Assembly (NCBI GenBank): GCA_013816325.1
Contig: JACDEP010000122.1
Coordinates: forward strand, 1-6,660
Direction: 5' to 3'
Source: Methylotenera sp.
GTDB lineage: Bacteria > Pseudomonadota > Gammaproteobacteria > Burkholderiales > Methylophilaceae
DNA length: 6,660 nucleotides
Positions 6,326-6,660 of the stretch are shown piece by piece. Below the pieces are notes generated by a model. That model ran no database searches. It worked only from the letters and a program-made list of their open reading frames with translations, and was not told the DNA's origin. The position numbers were made by a program, and so were the translations under genes. Numbering within the stretch: position 1 is the first letter of the stretch; each line of letters opens with the position of its first letter.

Positions 6326-6660
6326 TTAATCTTTGGCGATTTTGGTTCTGGCAAGTGCAGGGTTAGTCGCGAAGTATTTTTTGATACCGGCCAAAATGGA
6401 GCTTACCAATTTTTCCTGATAAGCCTCGTCATTTAATTTACGTTCTTCTTCCGGGTTGCTGATAAACGCAGTTTCAACCAAAATAGACGGAATATCCGGC
6501 GATTTCAAAACAGCAAAACCGGCCTGCTCTACATGACTTTTATGTAGGGTATTGATTTCACCAATATGCCCCAGCACGGCTTTGCCAAGTTTTAAGCTAT
6601 CGTTAATCGTGGCAGTTTGCGAAAGGTCCAGCAAGGTTCTTGCTAGCACAGGGTCTTTGT
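6326..6660 (-). CDS. N-acetylmuramoyl-L-alanine amidase, C-terminal part (AmiC-type amidase_3 domain)
   Basis: The enzyme cleaves the bond between N-acetylmuramic acid and L-alanine in periplasmic peptidoglycan, typically for daughter-cell separation. The visible 110 residues match the end of the zinc-dependent amidase_3 domain: DLSQTATINDSLKLG, a VEQAGFAVLK stretch, then PSILVETAFISNPEEE. The Glu in VETAFISN corresponds to the catalytic/zinc-site glutamate of AmiC-like enzymes. The frame enters from the right edge, so the signal peptide, AMIN domain and first zinc ligands, if present, lie outside. The protein ends about 20 residues after the catalytic domain with a basic tail, and no C-terminal LysM repeat follows. 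Betaproteobacterial AmiC proteins look very similar. The gene is 262 bp upstream of the signalling operon on the same strand and probably belongs to a separate transcription unit. Symbol amiC is likely but left blank because the defining N-terminus is not visible. Confidence 0.9.
   Translation of the reverse strand, partial: KDPVLARTLLDLSQTATINDSLKLGKAVLGHIGEINTLHKSHVEQAGFAVLKSPDIPSILVETAFISNPEEERKLNDEAYQEKLVSSILAGIKKYFATNPALARTKIAKD

Overview
The window looks like a chromosomal segment of a moderately AT-rich Gram-negative bacterium. The amidase and KaiC-like sequences read as proteobacterial, probably betaproteobacterial, perhaps near the Methylophilaceae. That placement comes from protein flavour and base composition only and is tentative. 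No transposase, integrase, tRNA, rRNA or CRISPR array was seen.

Layout from left to right. (1) At 1-571, minus strand, is the N-terminal part of a zinc-independent medium-chain oxidoreductase of the quinone reductase / 'zinc-type alcohol dehydrogenase-like' group. It runs off the left edge. (2) The 120-bp divergent intergenic region (572-691) holds four tandem ~16-bp units built on the near-palindrome ACTAAGT, a probable operator array. (3) At 692-2269, plus strand, is a SUV3-like superfamily 2 RNA helicase. All its motifs lie in one frame, but the frame is broken by a single in-frame TAG at 1418-1420, where a serine codon would be expected, so it is recorded as a pseudogene or readthrough gene. 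(4) A short convergent gap (2270-2351) has no clear terminator. (5) A compact minus-strand operon at 6063-2352 reads, in transcription order: a 137-aa protein of unknown function, a two-domain KaiC-like/RecA-fold ATPase, and a GGDEF-EAL protein. The first two overlap by 8 bp and the last two are 3 bp apart. (6) A 262-bp region (6064-6325) precedes the operon and carries two small palindromes. (7) At 6326-6660, minus strand, is the C-terminal part of an N-acetylmuramoyl-L-alanine amidase (AmiC type), running off the right edge.

The main biological interest is the three-gene operon. It couples a KaiC-like double ATPase that lacks the clock phosphorylation residues to a cyclic-di-GMP protein with apparently intact cyclase and phosphodiesterase motifs. 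That protein has no recognisable sensor domain, only a helical stretch encoded by a 21-bp tandem repeat. The first gene encodes an unfamiliar all-helical protein with a possible internal duplication. A reasonable inference is a soluble signalling module in which the ATPase and/or the small protein controls c-di-GMP turnover. The sequence does not prove this.
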